A DNA stretch of 64,000 nt, taken from assembly GCA_041484195.1 (NCBI GenBank), contig JBGPHC010000026.1, forward strand, positions 1-64,000. The letters run 5' to 3'. This stretch comes from PSRI01 sp041484195 (lineage in GTDB: Bacteria; Bacteroidota; Bacteroidia; Chitinophagales; Chitinophagaceae). The translations under genes were made by a program, and so were the position numbers. Below the pieces are notes generated by a model, which was not told the DNA's origin, ran no database searches, and saw only the letters and a list, made by a program, of their open reading frames with translations. Shown here in pieces: positions 1 through 8,936 of the stretch. Position 1 is the first letter of the stretch. Each line of letters begins with the position of its first letter.

Positions 1-275
1 CGCGAAGGTTACGCAAGGCACGCAAAGGTTTCTGGATTCCCTGCGCTCCTTGCGGTTCCTGGCGTTCCCTGCGTTACTCCCCACGTTGTTTTTTTTTGTA
101 TCGCAAAGGCCGCGAAGGTTACGCAAGGCACGCAAAGGTTTCTGGATTCCCTGCGCTCCTTGCGGTTCCTGGCGTTCCCTGCGTTACTCCCCACGTTGTT
201 TTTTTTTGTATCGCAAAGGCCGCGAAGGTTACGCAATGGACGCAAAGTTCCCTGCATTCCCTGCGCCCCCTGACC
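1..275. repeat. 110-bp perfect tandem duplication plus a partial third copy
   Basis: Bases 1-110 and 111-220 are identical over the full 110 bp. A diverged third copy begins at 221 and fades by about 275. Each unit has an arm of 9-11 bp G-rich steps (CGCAAAGG, CGCGAAGG, CGCAAGG), a short linker, and an inverted arm (CCTTGCG, CCCTGCG), then CACGTTG and a run of T. CGCAAGG and CCTTGCG within one unit are perfect inverted partners, so each unit could fold into an imperfect hairpin. The block lies just past the 3' end of the MBL-fold gene. The short ORFs across it follow the repeat and are not genes. The architecture matches the array at 46396-46818 although the motif differs. Confidence 0.95.
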
Positions 276-299
276 AAATTGAGCCAATCCAAATAGCAT

Positions 300-1286
300 T
301 CATTTCTTTTGCCAATAGCTTACCGAAACCGAATCGGTAATCGAAAAGCTCATCAAGTCCTCTCCTACCACTATCGGGCCTGAATAATTTGCTTTTGTTC
401 GTTGTAATAATTCTTGTTCATTCCGTCCATAAAGCTTTGCGATATGCGAATATGCAGCAAGCTTAGGTTCTACTTCGTTAAATACTTTAGCCGCCTGTTC
501 CACAGTAGTATGATGTGCGAATATGGGATATTTAGGATCTGATTTACTTAATGTGTCAGGGGCCACGATTACTTCATGTACCAACAAATCTGTTCCCTTC
601 GCAAACCTGATCAGGTTTTCTGAATATCTTGTATCGCCAGACAAAACAACGGAATGTCCATTGTATTCTATGCGATATCCAAAAGCGGGTATGTCTGGAT
701 GATGATCTACCTTAAATGCAATTACTTTAACTCCATTTTTTTCATAAATAACTCCTTGCGTTATTTCCTTAACCAAAAGTTTACTGCCTTCTTCGAACTT
801 TTTATCATCGCCTACCCTGATTTTGATATCAAATGCAAAGGCTTTTCGTAAATAGCCAATCATCTCAGCGGTACCTGCCGGTCCAAATACAGGTAGGGGA
901 CTTTGTCGTCCAGATATAAGCCATCCGGTAAGCCATAAGTCAGGCAGACCTACTATATGATCTGAATGTAGATGAGTGAGAAACAATCCATCAATTCTAT
1001 CGTATGGAACATTTATTTGACGCAATCTTTGCAGACAACCACGTCCCGCATCAAATAGCAAATATTCATTGCCGGCCTGCACAAGAATGCTTGCACCAAA
1101 CCTTTCCATAATGGGTTGTGGAGTGCCGGTGCCGAGTAAGGTGACTTTTATGATAGGTTGCCCGGCCTGAATAGTGTCTTTATTCGCCTGGCCAAATGAA
1201 AAAAGAACTACCAACAAAATGATTGTCGCAAGAAAAAGCCTTAGTAGTACTTTCTGGTATGGCTGAGAATGTATTGAACTTTGCAT
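300..1286 (-). CDS. MBL-fold metal-dependent hydrolase, membrane-anchored or exported (RNase Z / arylsulfatase-like)
   Basis: The 328-aa product starts with a basic stretch and a hydrophobic segment (about residues 14-33), read as a signal peptide or anchor. The metallo-beta-lactamase fold follows: TLLGTGTPQP, then the metal motif HLHSDH (about residue 104), a mid-domain VDHH, SGDTRYS, and HHTT near the C-terminus. This order fits the RNase Z/arylsulfatase-like branch of MBL-fold phosphodiesterases or esterases. An exported location makes a tRNA-processing role unlikely, and the substrate is not evident. The gene stands alone, with the tandem repeat downstream and about 300 bp of unassigned DNA upstream. 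Family is secure; function is not. Confidence 0.85.
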   Translation of the reverse strand: MQSSIHSQPYQKVLLRLFLATIILLVVLFSFGQANKDTIQAGQPIIKVTLLGTGTPQPIMERFGASILVQAGNEYLLFDAGRGCLQRLRQINVPYDRIDGLFLTHLHSDHIVGLPDLWLTGWLISGRQSPLPVFGPAGTAEMIGYLRKAFAFDIKIRVGDDKKFEEGSKLLVKEITQGVIYEKNGVKVIAFKVDHHPDIPAFGYRIEYNGHSVVLSGDTRYSENLIRFAKGTDLLVHEVIVAPDTLSKSDPKYPIFAHHTTVEQAAKVFNEVEPKLAAYSHIAKLYGRNEQELLQRTKANYSGPIVVGEDLMSFSITDSVSVSYWQKK

Positions 1287-1593
1287 GATTACTGAGTTTA
1301 ATTTAAATGTGACTAAAGATTCAGTCTGCAGAGGGGTTGGCTAATGACAGATATTTGGATTAGGTAGCTTTAGTGGGATTCAGACCTAAGAGCGGGCGCG
1401 GCCAGCAATACGGCGACTGGTTGAAGATATGCCATTTTATCCGGCCCATGGCCATTGAACTGGGTTTCGTCAGGTGGAACTCCTACCCGACTGACCCTAG
1501 TCAGGCGGTGAAGATGAGAAATGAGCCTACAGGCAGGTTAGGAAAAAAGGAGATGAAGCACAGCTTTATCGGCTCAATTTAGAAAATGCGATA
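1287..1593. other. Intergenic region without an identifiable gene
   Basis: This stretch separates the 2TM gene from the MBL-fold gene. A 69-codon plus-strand frame (1373-1582) is open, but I recognise no family in it and it opposes all neighbouring genes. I see no clear promoter or terminator. It may be a fragment of a dispersed repeat or decayed gene. Confidence 0.5.
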
Positions 1594-1875
1594 TCAGCTG
1601 CGCTTTTTCAGTCGTTCAGCTTCTCTATTAGCTGAAATAAATTTATCCTTGTGGTATACAGACAAGTAATGAATAAGTATACCGCCAATGCCCCAGGCAA
1701 CCGTAGTCCATAATGGCCAGATGATAATCCACATAGGCGCACCAAAATTCCTAACATTTGTCAGCCATGTGAGCCATACAATGATATTAACCAGAATATA
1801 GACTAAAAGATGAATTTTAAACCCAATTCTTTGCCTGGCTATTTCTATAATTTTTTGTTGGAATAAACTGCTCAT
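1594..1875 (-). CDS. 2TM domain protein
   Basis: Small membrane protein of 93 aa from the ATG at 1875. An upstream in-frame ATG at 1914 would add 13 residues. Two hydrophobic segments (the first HLLVYILVNIIVWLTW, the second WIIIWPLWTTVAWGIGG) are joined by a short loop, and a charged C-terminal tail ends in RLKKRS. This is the arrangement of the Bacteroidota 2TM domain family, which is often found beside or fused to LytTR regulators or kinases. No such partner is adjacent, although a Crp/Fnr-type regulator gene lies just upstream with 76 bp between the two reading frames. Molecular function is unknown. Confidence 0.8.
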   Translation of the reverse strand: MSSLFQQKIIEIARQRIGFKIHLLVYILVNIIVWLTWLTNVRNFGAPMWIIIWPLWTTVAWGIGGILIHYLSVYHKDKFISANREAERLKKRS

Positions 1876-1951
1876 AAAATCTAATTTGCTCTTTAGTGAG
1901 CTAATTGCACACAAAATTGCGAAGAATATATTTCCCGCACATTCACATAGG

Positions 1952-2521
1952 TTAACTTTTTTTATTTGAGAGTTTTGCCCTTATCCTTGAAAGACTCTGC
2001 GGCTTTACTCCTAAATAACTTGCAATGTGATATTGTGATACAGTTTGAAACAGGCCGGGGTTTCTGCTAATAAGCTTTAAGTAACGCGTTTCAAGCCCGT
2101 CAGTCTGAAACTGTTTGAGGCGTTCATGAATCCCCAGATAAGCCTGTTCAGCTAAAATTCTGCCAAGCTTCTCGAGTCGTGGAATCTTATCATACAATGA
2201 AAGAAGTGCAGGCTTTTTTATTTCCGTGAAATTGCAGTCAGTAATTGTTTCAAAAAATAGTTGGCTTTCTGATTCGGTTAGGAAGCTTTCAAAATCTACA
2301 ACGAATTCATTATTTGTGTAGAAGAAGAACGAATAGTCTTCACCATCTATAAGTCTGAATGACCTGACAATCCCTGATTGAACAAATAGAAGTTTGTTAA
2401 ACAATTCACCTTCATTGAAAAAAATTGTCTTTGCTGATATTTTACTTTCGTTACAGCATGAGAGAAATATTTCAAGCTCCCCGCCTGTTAGATTGATGTT
2501 ATTTTTGATAAAATCTCGCAT
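1952..2521 (-). CDS. Crp/Fnr family transcriptional regulator
   Basis: Product is 189 aa from the ATG at 2521 (MRDFIKNN). The longer frame to 2602 adds 27 residues unlike the family N-terminus. An N-terminal cyclic-nucleotide-binding-like beta-barrel (about residues 10-120, with FFNEGELFNKLLFVQSGIVR) is followed by a C-terminal winged helix with QYHIASYLGVKPQSLSRIRA, the recognition-helix region of this family. No cysteine cluster for an iron-sulfur centre is evident, so it belongs to the short Bacteroidota Crp-like regulators whose ligands are mostly unknown. It lies upstream of the 2TM gene on the same strand. Targets cannot be named from the sequence. Confidence 0.87.
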   Translation of the reverse strand: MRDFIKNNINLTGGELEIFLSCCNESKISAKTIFFNEGELFNKLLFVQSGIVRSFRLIDGEDYSFFFYTNNEFVVDFESFLTESESQLFFETITDCNFTEIKKPALLSLYDKIPRLEKLGRILAEQAYLGIHERLKQFQTDGLETRYLKLISRNPGLFQTVSQYHIASYLGVKPQSLSRIRAKLSNKKS

Positions 2522-2563
2522 TAAAATAGCAGCTAATGATGATGGCATACTGTTGTGCTGGTT

Positions 2564-2580
2564 CCCGACAGCTGTTCGGG
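2564..2580. repeat. Near-palindrome, REP-like
   Basis: CCCGACAGCTGTTCGGG is a 17-bp near-perfect palindrome centred on ACAGCTGT. It lies just upstream of the Crp/Fnr start at 2521. It could be a dispersed REP-type sequence or an operator. No second copy was found in the window. Confidence 0.35.
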
Positions 2581-2707
2581 CCGCCTGCATGAACTGGATC
2601 ATCAGCGATATGCAGATGATAGGATATCAGCCATCCAGCCTTGCAACAGGACTCAAATTAACGGCAGTTCATTAAAAGATATTTAGAGCAACTACCCCAT
2701 TAACAGA

Positions 2708-3187
2708 CTACCGAGGAGCCTCTATATTTACGTTATGCACTGCCAATAGGAGCCACTGATTATTTTGTTTTGTAAGAACCCAGGTGGATATGCCATGGCG
2801 GGGATCACTTGGAGTACCATCATGGTGAGTGTCGCCCATCAGTCCCCATCCAATATGTATGATGGCCAAATCTGGTCTTACATATTTTATCACAACGCTA
2901 TCAGGAGTCCAGGTACTTGCTTTAAATATGGTTGCATGATTTTTTTTGTGATGCTTAACTGTCTCTTCCTTGCCCTTAATCCAGGTGCCGCTCTTGGTAA
3001 CAAAGTCCACATCGGTTGCAAACAATGTCGCCATAGAATCCATATTATGACTGTTCCAATATCGCTCCCATTTTTTGGCTATTTCATTAAGTGCCTGTAT
3101 ATTTTTAACATCATACTTCTTAGGAGTTTGACAATAAGAACTTAAAGAGGCGATGCAAGTGAGAATTAAAAAAATTGAGAGGCGCAT
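2708..3187 (-). CDS. Exported SnoaL-like / DUF4440 (SgcJ/EcaC-type) protein
   Basis: The 159-aa product starts with a signal peptide (hydrophobic to about residue 19, ending SSYCQ). The mature part is one NTF2-like cone: ALNEIAKKWERYWNSHNMDSMATLF is the first helix pair of the SnoaL/DUF4440 fold, FVTKSGTWIKGKEE is the usual turn, and the end WVLTKQNNQWLLLAVHNVN is the typical final strand pair. Such proteins bind small hydrophobic ligands or act on them; no substrate can be inferred. The gene is isolated, with a decayed MepB-like gene upstream. Confidence 0.83.
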   Translation of the reverse strand: MRLSIFLILTCIASLSSYCQTPKKYDVKNIQALNEIAKKWERYWNSHNMDSMATLFATDVDFVTKSGTWIKGKEETVKHHKKNHATIFKASTWTPDSVVIKYVRPDLAIIHIGWGLMGDTHHDGTPSDPRHGISTWVLTKQNNQWLLLAVHNVNIEAPR

Positions 3188-3263
3188 AAAATTTCCATTT
3201 ATGATGCTATAATCAAGATTTCCAAATCAGTAAGAATGATAGGTTATTGAACTGCCGCTAAAG

Positions 3264-3620
3264 TCATGCATTCGGGATATGGAAGGATCGTAAGCCTGTA
3301 CTTAAGATGAAAGTAGTATAAAAGAATGATACTTTGCAATAAACCATATCGTCTGAAATATCAAATGGCTCAATGGGGCCATTTTCTCTTCTCCTCCAAA
3401 GAGTAACAAATTGTCCTGTCTTCGTTGGAGTAATTTTAGCAACCCGTTATTTTACCGATTTTCCGCCAATTCTAAGGGTATAAGCTCCATAGTCAGCATT
3501 TTCGGATTCTGCTTTTGGAGGAGTGTAGATAAAAGCACATTTATTTTTTACGAGGTCTATTGCAACTAGGAGGTCTTTATGAATTGCATTTGATGTTATC
3601 GTAGTATTTTCACCCATCAT
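3264..3620 (-). pseudogene. MepB family protein, disrupted remnant
   Basis: From the ATG at 3620, 57 codons read through IHKDLLVAIDLVKNKCAFIY, followed by YTPPKAESENADYGAYTLRI. A TAA stop at 3447-3449 interrupts the frame. The same frame continues as RVAKITPTKTGQFVTLW and GPIEPFDISDD, which matches my memory of the MepB family core (the staphylococcal mepB product is the name-giver; its biochemical role is unclear). After DISDD the sequence no longer looks like the family and ends at TGA 3264-3266, so the C-terminus is lost as well. One nonsense change plus a truncated end marks a pseudogene. A single-base sequencing error could explain the stop but not the missing end. Confidence 0.72.
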
Positions 3621-3871
3621 TTTCTGTCCTATGTATTTTCATAAGTTCGCCGTATATTTTTTTGCAAGTCCGTCTGATGCTTTTAGTGTAGTCATGGCGC
3701 GACATCTGGCAGGCCAGGGCAATTTAGAAAACTTTCAATTCTAAAGGCACCAGGCTTTCGGCAAACCCAGGTCGGCTGCTGCCGATATACAGATATGAAT
3801 ATGCCTGCCTGCCTCTGGTCAAGTTCGCCAGCCAAACAGGCAGCGCCGCTCATAAGCTGCAGTCCAAACCC

Positions 3872-4399
3872 CTAGCGTATTCTCTCGTAATAGCTCCTCA
3901 CGAGGCCATTGGAACATGCTTCGGTTCTTATATGTTTAAATCGAAGATCAGTATCCAGATGGCCGAACAATGGAATACCGCTTCCAATAAGGATTGGCAC
4001 TCTTGAAATAATCATCTCATCTATGAGCCCTGCTCTTAAGAAACTTTGAATTACTTTCCCTCCATCAATATAGAGACTTGAAAAACCCATTTTAGAAAGA
4101 TGACCCAATAACTCTGCCGGTTCCATTGAAAGCAAGGTCAGTTTCTCTCTCAGCTTATCCGGTACCTGCCTCATGCTTTTACTTAATACGAATAGTTTTT
4201 TATCATAAGGCCAGGTGGGAAAATCAAGAACTTTTTCAAATGTCCCCCTCCCGATAACAATCGCATCTACCCTTTTTAAGAATTCTTCATAAGCATGCAC
4301 GGCTTCATCGTTCGCGAATTGAACCAACCAATCAATGTTTCCATCCTCTCTGGCGATAAATCCGTCAAGACTTGTTCCGATATAAACAATTGTTCTCAT
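3872..4399 (-). CDS. Dihydrofolate reductase family protein (RibD C-terminal type)
   Basis: The 175-aa product has the RibD/DHFR fold: VYIGTSLDGFIAREDGNIDWL at the N-terminus, IVIGRGTFEKV (nucleotide-binding G-x-G region) and LYIDGGKVIQSFLRAGLIDE near the C-terminus. Length and motif order fit the common Bacteroidota YwjB/YyaP-type DHFR-like reductases rather than FolA, because the FolA folate-pocket signature is absent. The product is presumably a cytosolic NAD(P)H-dependent reductase of unknown substrate. The cupin gene lies 46 bp upstream on the same strand, so the two may be cotranscribed. About 250 bp downstream is GC-rich noncoding DNA with short GCCTGC repeats. Confidence 0.87.
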   Translation of the reverse strand: MRTIVYIGTSLDGFIAREDGNIDWLVQFANDEAVHAYEEFLKRVDAIVIGRGTFEKVLDFPTWPYDKKLFVLSKSMRQVPDKLREKLTLLSMEPAELLGHLSKMGFSSLYIDGGKVIQSFLRAGLIDEMIISRVPILIGSGIPLFGHLDTDLRFKHIRTEACSNGLVRSYYERIR

Positions 4400-4445
4400 T
4401 TTAGGCTTTGCGATTAACTATATATGATTCATCAAGGTCCATACT

Positions 4446-4784
4446 CTAATTCAAAAAATCACCGTCGATGATTAATAATTTTACACCATTTTCGGAGAAT
4501 GATCGGTGTGAGCTAAGATTATCCGAAACCATATATGACATACCCGGACTAAGGTGAAATTTCTGACCATTGTCAAGTTCACTAATGAAATCTCCATCGA
4601 GACAATAAACAATATGCCCTTTTTTGCACCAATGATCGGCCAGGTAACCTTTTGAATATTCAACGATTCTCATCCTGAGTCCGTCATTTTGAACTGTCTT
4701 CCACATGGCTAGACCAGTTTCGCCTTTATGTTCTGTTTGGTCAATTGAATTCCAGTCTATAACCTGGAAATTGAAATTGCACAT
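4446..4784 (-). CDS. DHCW-motif cupin-fold protein
   Basis: Single-domain cupin of 112 aa. Residues 55-75 read ADHWCKKGHIVYCLDGDF, which carries the D-H-x-C arrangement of the DHCW-motif cupin group, and the second cupin motif region reads HLSPGMSYMVSDNLSSHRS. The fold would form a small beta-barrel with a possible metal site from His residues. No enzymatic activity can be assigned. It lies 46 bp upstream of the DHFR-like gene on the same strand. The start is the only ATG that leaves the N-terminal strand intact. Confidence 0.8.
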   Translation of the reverse strand: MCNFNFQVIDWNSIDQTEHKGETGLAMWKTVQNDGLRMRIVEYSKGYLADHWCKKGHIVYCLDGDFISELDNGQKFHLSPGMSYMVSDNLSSHRSFSENGVKLLIIDGDFLN

Positions 4785-4937
4785 AAATATGTAATTAAAT
4801 ATTGCTTTAAGTCAGGGTTTGGGCCTTTCCGTTTGACAAGGTATTTGAAAATTGAATTGTCCAGCGCACAATCCGAGACCCAACAACAGTTAAATATTTT
4901 ATTGCCGATGAATTAACATGATTAGGATCCTGTCATT

Positions 4938-5636
4938 TCATGGTTCGGCAGAAAGCGCAAAGTCAACCGCTGCCTTAGAATGAATTGCTGCCGTTTCAAA
5001 AATTGGAATACTGCATTCATCTGGATTAATGAGTATTGAAAATTCTGTGCAACCAAATACAATTCCTTCGGCTCCCTCTTTCTTTAAATTATCAATTATA
5101 TCAAGGAATTTATTTTTCGTATCTTCTTTGAATAACCCTCTTGTAAGTTCATTAAAAATTGAGGAATGAATATAATCTTTATCACCATCGTCCGGGACAA
5201 TTGATTTAATCCCAAATTCTGAAAGACGGTCCTTAAAGAAGGGATGTTCCATTGTAAATCTTGTCCCAAGGAGACCTACTTTATTGATTTTTTTCTTAAC
5301 GATTTCTTTCGCGGTTTCTTCAGCAATATGCAGCAAAGGGATTTTAATTTTTTTTCTAATCGAGTCAGCAACAAGATGGGGCGTGTTGGTGCACATTACA
5401 ATGCAGTCAGCACCTGATTTTTCAAGCTGTAATGCGATGCCTGAAAACATTCTTTCAACTTGCTCCCAATCCCCTCTGTTTTGCAGTAACCTGAATTCTT
5501 CAAAGTCCACAGAATAAAGTATGAGTTTGGCAGAGTGAGAACTGCCAAGTCTTTCATTTGTAAGTTGGTTAATTGTTCTGTAATAAACAAGTGTAGAATA
5601 CCAACTCAGACCACCAATAAGGCCTAAAGTTTTCAT
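4938..5636 (-). CDS. Aspartate/glutamate racemase family protein
   Basis: The 232-aa protein begins MKTLGLIGGLSWYSTLVYY, the typical N-terminus of RacX/YgeA-type racemases. Both catalytic cysteines are present: VMCTNTPH (about residue 82) and FGCTEFSIL (about residue 196). These form the two-base, cofactor-independent racemase site that inverts amino acids. RacX/YgeA enzymes act on several amino acids, so substrate specificity is open. The product is cytosolic with no signal peptide. The gene stands alone in its intergenic context, with a strong hairpin in the upstream gap (5699-5727). Confidence 0.88.
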   Translation of the reverse strand: MKTLGLIGGLSWYSTLVYYRTINQLTNERLGSSHSAKLILYSVDFEEFRLLQNRGDWEQVERMFSGIALQLEKSGADCIVMCTNTPHLVADSIRKKIKIPLLHIAEETAKEIVKKKINKVGLLGTRFTMEHPFFKDRLSEFGIKSIVPDDGDKDYIHSSIFNELTRGLFKEDTKNKFLDIIDNLKKEGAEGIVFGCTEFSILINPDECSIPIFETAAIHSKAAVDFALSAEP

Positions 5637-5698
5637 GATGTCCTTAGTAAAGTTTAACTAATTTATATCAATTGATACAGGGACCGCTGGCTATAAGT

Positions 5699-5727
5699 TG
5701 CCGAAAAGAATGGCTTTTCATTCGGCA
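5699..5727. terminator. Intergenic hairpin
   Basis: TGCCGAA and TTCGGCA form a perfect 7-bp outer stem, extended by an inner AAAAG/CTTTT pairing. It lies between the end of the beta-lactamase-like gene and the start of the racemase gene on the same strand. No T-run follows on the minus strand, so an intrinsic terminator is uncertain and a regulatory or processing role is possible. Confidence 0.4.
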
Positions 5728-5862
5728 GGGCAATTGAAAAATATCTCGTTCGGAGGAGAAGCTGATTAAAGTTACAAAATATAATAACATTTTACTGCTG
5801 ATCCATGTTACATCGAGCCCGATATGCACCCGATGGTAGTACAGAAGCTAAGCATCAACCCG

Positions 5863-7260
5863 TCAGTCGATTTTTTTCAATTCATTTATAACGCCCCATG
5901 CAATATGCCATACCCTGACGGGCTCACCGTTGTAGTCTTTTTCAAATTCTATTTGCTGGTCGGTTCCATTAGCAAAAAAGAACTTGGTTTCTGACTCCGG
6001 CTTTAGCTCTATATCAGGGCCGGTTCCGGGATGAATATATAGGCCACCATTTCTTTGAACGAATTCGATAGGAAAAACAGCCATGTAGGGAGGCCTGATG
6101 AGCTGCATCATATACTTTCCGCCATATTTTCCATAGTCCGTGCCTTCTACCATTTCTTTGTGAACATACGGCAATACAATATTCTTCTTTAATGCAATAG
6201 CGGCCAAACCATCGGCAATAAAATCAGAGCGGGATTCATTATTCGATAAAACAATCACTGTTACGTCATCATCTGTATAACGGATATGCATGCTTATATA
6301 ACCAGGGTAATATCCATTATGAAAGATATAATTCCCGGAGGCATTTTTCCCGACTCGCATTCCATAGCCGAAAGAAACTCTTGGGAAGGTTCTTTCGGAT
6401 TGGGTGGAAAGCATTTCCTGCTGCGTCGTTGCTGTGAGCAGGCTATGGTTCTTGAGTGCACGATCCCATTTTAAAAGATCTCCCGTCGTTGTAATGATCA
6501 TGCCTTCGCCAGTAATACCAGCCAGGTAGGTCGTCCAACCGGACTGCCGGCTGTCAGCCCTCACAAATTTTTTTAAACTATCAAGATAAGTATATCCATA
6601 GGCATAACCGGGGATATCTTCCGCTGACCTGGGCCCGTTGGCAACCTGGGTATGTGTCATTCCCAATGGCTTAAAAACCTGCTCATTCATATACGTTTTA
6701 TAAGATTGGCCGGAGATCTTCGCTATAATGGATGCCAGCAGGTTAAAAGCGGTGCCGGAATACATGAGGTTCTCACCCGGCTTAAATAAAGGAGCTGGCT
6801 TCTCAGTTTCCAGTAATCGGATCAGGTCTTCGTTGCTAGCTATTTTTCCGTGGTCAAAATGTTCCGCTACTAATTCAAATCCGTCCGGCATGCCGGAAGT
6901 ATGGGTGAGCAATTGTTGAATGGTAACATTCATATAAGGAAGCTCCGGAAAGAATTTTCGAAGTGTATCTGAATAACTGATCTTACCCTTGTCTTTCAAC
7001 AGCAGAATGCCCATTGCGGTGAATTCCTTTGCAATGGAACCGCAGTCAAAAACGCTGTTATCGTCAAGTTCTTTCTTCGTCTTGAAATCAGCGTATCCGA
7101 AAGATTTCTTATAAATTACATTCTCATTTTTCGAGACCAACACATCACCGCTAAATCCGTATAGATTGGCTTGTCCTTTCATATAAGCATTAAAAAGGGA
7201 TGTGTTAGTTTGGGCAGTTACTGCTAATGGTAATAGAACAAGGAGAAATATTTTTCTCAT
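5863..7260 (-). CDS. Exported serine hydrolase, beta-lactamase (class C / PBP4*-like) family
   Basis: The 465-aa product has a signal peptide (MRKIFLLVLLPLAVTAQ) and an N-terminal beta-lactamase/transpeptidase domain to about residue 345. The nucleophile motif S-x-x-K appears as GSIAKEF (about residue 75). The second motif is YSG at YSGTAFNLL where the family usually has YxN. GYGMRVG and HNGYYPGY lie in the region of the third motif (HxG). A C-terminal beta domain of about 100 aa follows, as in many Bacteroidota EstB/PBP4*-like enzymes. Activity could be esterase, D-amino-acid peptidase or beta-lactamase; resistance should not be assumed. It lies alone, periplasmic or surface. Confidence 0.87.
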   Translation of the reverse strand: MRKIFLLVLLPLAVTAQTNTSLFNAYMKGQANLYGFSGDVLVSKNENVIYKKSFGYADFKTKKELDDNSVFDCGSIAKEFTAMGILLLKDKGKISYSDTLRKFFPELPYMNVTIQQLLTHTSGMPDGFELVAEHFDHGKIASNEDLIRLLETEKPAPLFKPGENLMYSGTAFNLLASIIAKISGQSYKTYMNEQVFKPLGMTHTQVANGPRSAEDIPGYAYGYTYLDSLKKFVRADSRQSGWTTYLAGITGEGMIITTTGDLLKWDRALKNHSLLTATTQQEMLSTQSERTFPRVSFGYGMRVGKNASGNYIFHNGYYPGYISMHIRYTDDDVTVIVLSNNESRSDFIADGLAAIALKKNIVLPYVHKEMVEGTDYGKYGGKYMMQLIRPPYMAVFPIEFVQRNGGLYIHPGTGPDIELKPESETKFFFANGTDQQIEFEKDYNGEPVRVWHIAWGVINELKKID

Positions 7261-7554
7261 AGATAAGGTTTAGTCGAATTACTCATAACATGTTTGAAGA
7301 AATTAGAGAATGTAAACTTACAACAATTAAACCCGAAGTGAATTTGCAGTATAAAGCACAAACTTCAACGGCTTGGCCTGTTGTGGCATTCTGTGTTCCA
7401 TCAGCTAAATGTGCAATAAAAAGATAATTGGCATTACTGCTGCAGAATTGCATTCGCCAGTCGCCTCAGTGCAAAAGTCACATGTTCTGAGTTTGCGCAA
7501 CTATCCCTGCAAATCTGAGTTGGTCAATATTTGCAGTGATGCTGTTTACCCCTG

Positions 7555-8451
7555 TCACTCCAATTTCGTCATCGGTTCATCCAGAAATTTTTCAATCAAT
7601 AGAATTGTCGCAGCAATAAAATTACTATCCTGCCTTGTTGTTATCTCGCCAATGTATTCGCCATGTGCTCCGGGAACAATGGCAAGCTGTCCTTGTGGCA
7701 GTAAACGATACATTTCAACCGCGTGCTCGGGACGAACCACATCTTCGGCGCCACTCAGGATGAGTGCGGGCCCGTTGACGGAATGAATATCTTCTGATTT
7801 CCAATCCTTGAATTCAACCATTCTCTTTTTATCCTGTTCAAACATTTTGAATAAGGCATTGGAATCAGGCGCAACTTCTTTGTAAGCGTCTTTCAATGGT
7901 TGCGGCATATCCTTTAGTGTTGCTTTTGCCATAGATTCCCAAAACTTCGGATACATACCTTCTCTTTTGTAAAATGCTGAGGCCACAACTATTTTCCGCA
8001 CTAAATCAGGGTGCCTGATTGCAATTTGCAGGGTCGTGTTTCCCCCATTGCTAAATCCAAAAAAGTCGGCTTTTTCTATTTTCAAATTTTTTAGGACTGC
8101 CACAACGTCCTCCGCATCCTGCTCAAAACTCTCTGGCCTGTTTATATATGGAGTGCGCCCATGTCCCTGTAGTTCAACTGCAATAATCTGTCTGCGTTTT
8201 GAGAGTTCCGGGATTATTCTACCAAAACTGGTTTGAATAGTAGAACCGCCCCCATGAATTAACACAAGTGGCTTGCCTTCTCCCCAAATTTCGTAATAGA
8301 TTTTAAGCCCATATACTTCAATATAGCCGGACTTAAAATTTACTGCGGCATGCATAGTCTTAGTCATATCATTCTTATTTTTATTGGTTAGGCTATTACA
8401 GGATGTGAACAGCAGAATTAAAATGATGAGGGGAAAGAATCTGTTTTTCAT
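7555..8451 (-). CDS. Alpha/beta hydrolase lipoprotein
   Basis: The 298-aa product has a lipoprotein signal with lipobox FTSC (Cys at about 18). The alpha/beta hydrolase core shows the oxyanion motif LIHGGGST, the nucleophile elbow GFSNGG (Ser about 136), an acid in LILSGAEDVVRP and the catalytic His in VPGAHGEY. Overall similarity is to small-molecule hydrolases of the haloperoxidase/ester hydrolase group; the substrate is unknown. It sits 20 bp downstream of the SRPBCC gene on the same strand, so it may be the last gene of an ArsR-SRPBCC-hydrolase operon. Confidence 0.87.
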   Translation of the reverse strand: MKNRFFPLIILILLFTSCNSLTNKNKNDMTKTMHAAVNFKSGYIEVYGLKIYYEIWGEGKPLVLIHGGGSTIQTSFGRIIPELSKRRQIIAVELQGHGRTPYINRPESFEQDAEDVVAVLKNLKIEKADFFGFSNGGNTTLQIAIRHPDLVRKIVVASAFYKREGMYPKFWESMAKATLKDMPQPLKDAYKEVAPDSNALFKMFEQDKKRMVEFKDWKSEDIHSVNGPALILSGAEDVVRPEHAVEMYRLLPQGQLAIVPGAHGEYIGEITTRQDSNFIAATILLIEKFLDEPMTKLE

Positions 8452-8471
8452 TTGCCTGAATTAATTTTTGA

Positions 8472-8936
8472 TTATTTGGAATTGAATTGCCGAAGGTAAA
8501 CTTCGAGTTTTTCGATATTTTGCTTCAGGCCTTCATCTGCCTTAAAGGTTTTGACTACCTGTATGAATTGTTCCCTGGTTTCAAAAAGCATATGCCAATT
8601 GATGAATGTGGTTTTGCCACGGTTTTCGAACTCAATAGTAGCAATAAATTTGGGGCTGGATACATGTTCGTAAACGATCTTTTTGTGTTTGATGATTTCC
8701 CTAAATACGCTCTTGTTTTTATAGTCGGTACCATCGGGACCATGCATTACCAGGTTCCATTCGCCACCGGCCTCCAGTTCCATTTTTGTTATGGTGTTTG
8801 TAAATCCGTTTGGTCCCCACCAATTTTTGATATGTTCCGGTTTTGTCCAAACTTCCCAAACCAATTCGATGGGTGCGTTGAGCAGGCGTGAAATTCTTAT
8901 TTCCCGGTCCGCTGTATTAGTTCTTTCGTTTTGCAT
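8472..8936 (-). CDS. SRPBCC (AHSA1-type) domain protein
   Basis: Product is 154 aa from the ATG at 8936 (MQNERTNTAD). The longer frame to 8981 adds residues that lie inside the ArsR gene and do not fit the family. ISRLLNAPIELVWEVWTKPEHIKNWWGP is the standard opening of the AHSA1/SRPBCC fold and the closing helix reads LKQNIEKLEVYLRQF. The start codon lies 20 bp inside the upstream arsR-type gene, which indicates translational coupling. ArsR plus SRPBCC is a recurrent pair in bacteria; the ligand bound by the START-like cavity is usually unknown. Confidence 0.9.
   Translation of the reverse strand: MQNERTNTADREIRISRLLNAPIELVWEVWTKPEHIKNWWGPNGFTNTITKMELEAGGEWNLVMHGPDGTDYKNKSVFREIIKHKKIVYEHVSSPKFIATIEFENRGKTTFINWHMLFETREQFIQVVKTFKADEGLKQNIEKLEVYLRQFNSK

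Noticed and set aside
1..299. Open frames of 66-96 codons in the 110-bp repeat
   Set aside because: They follow the repeat period on both strands and have no family features; the repeat explains them.
5863..7260. Annotating the serine hydrolase as a resistance beta-lactamase
   Set aside because: The YxN motif is altered (YSG) and the C-terminal domain is that of general serine hydrolases; resistance is not supported.
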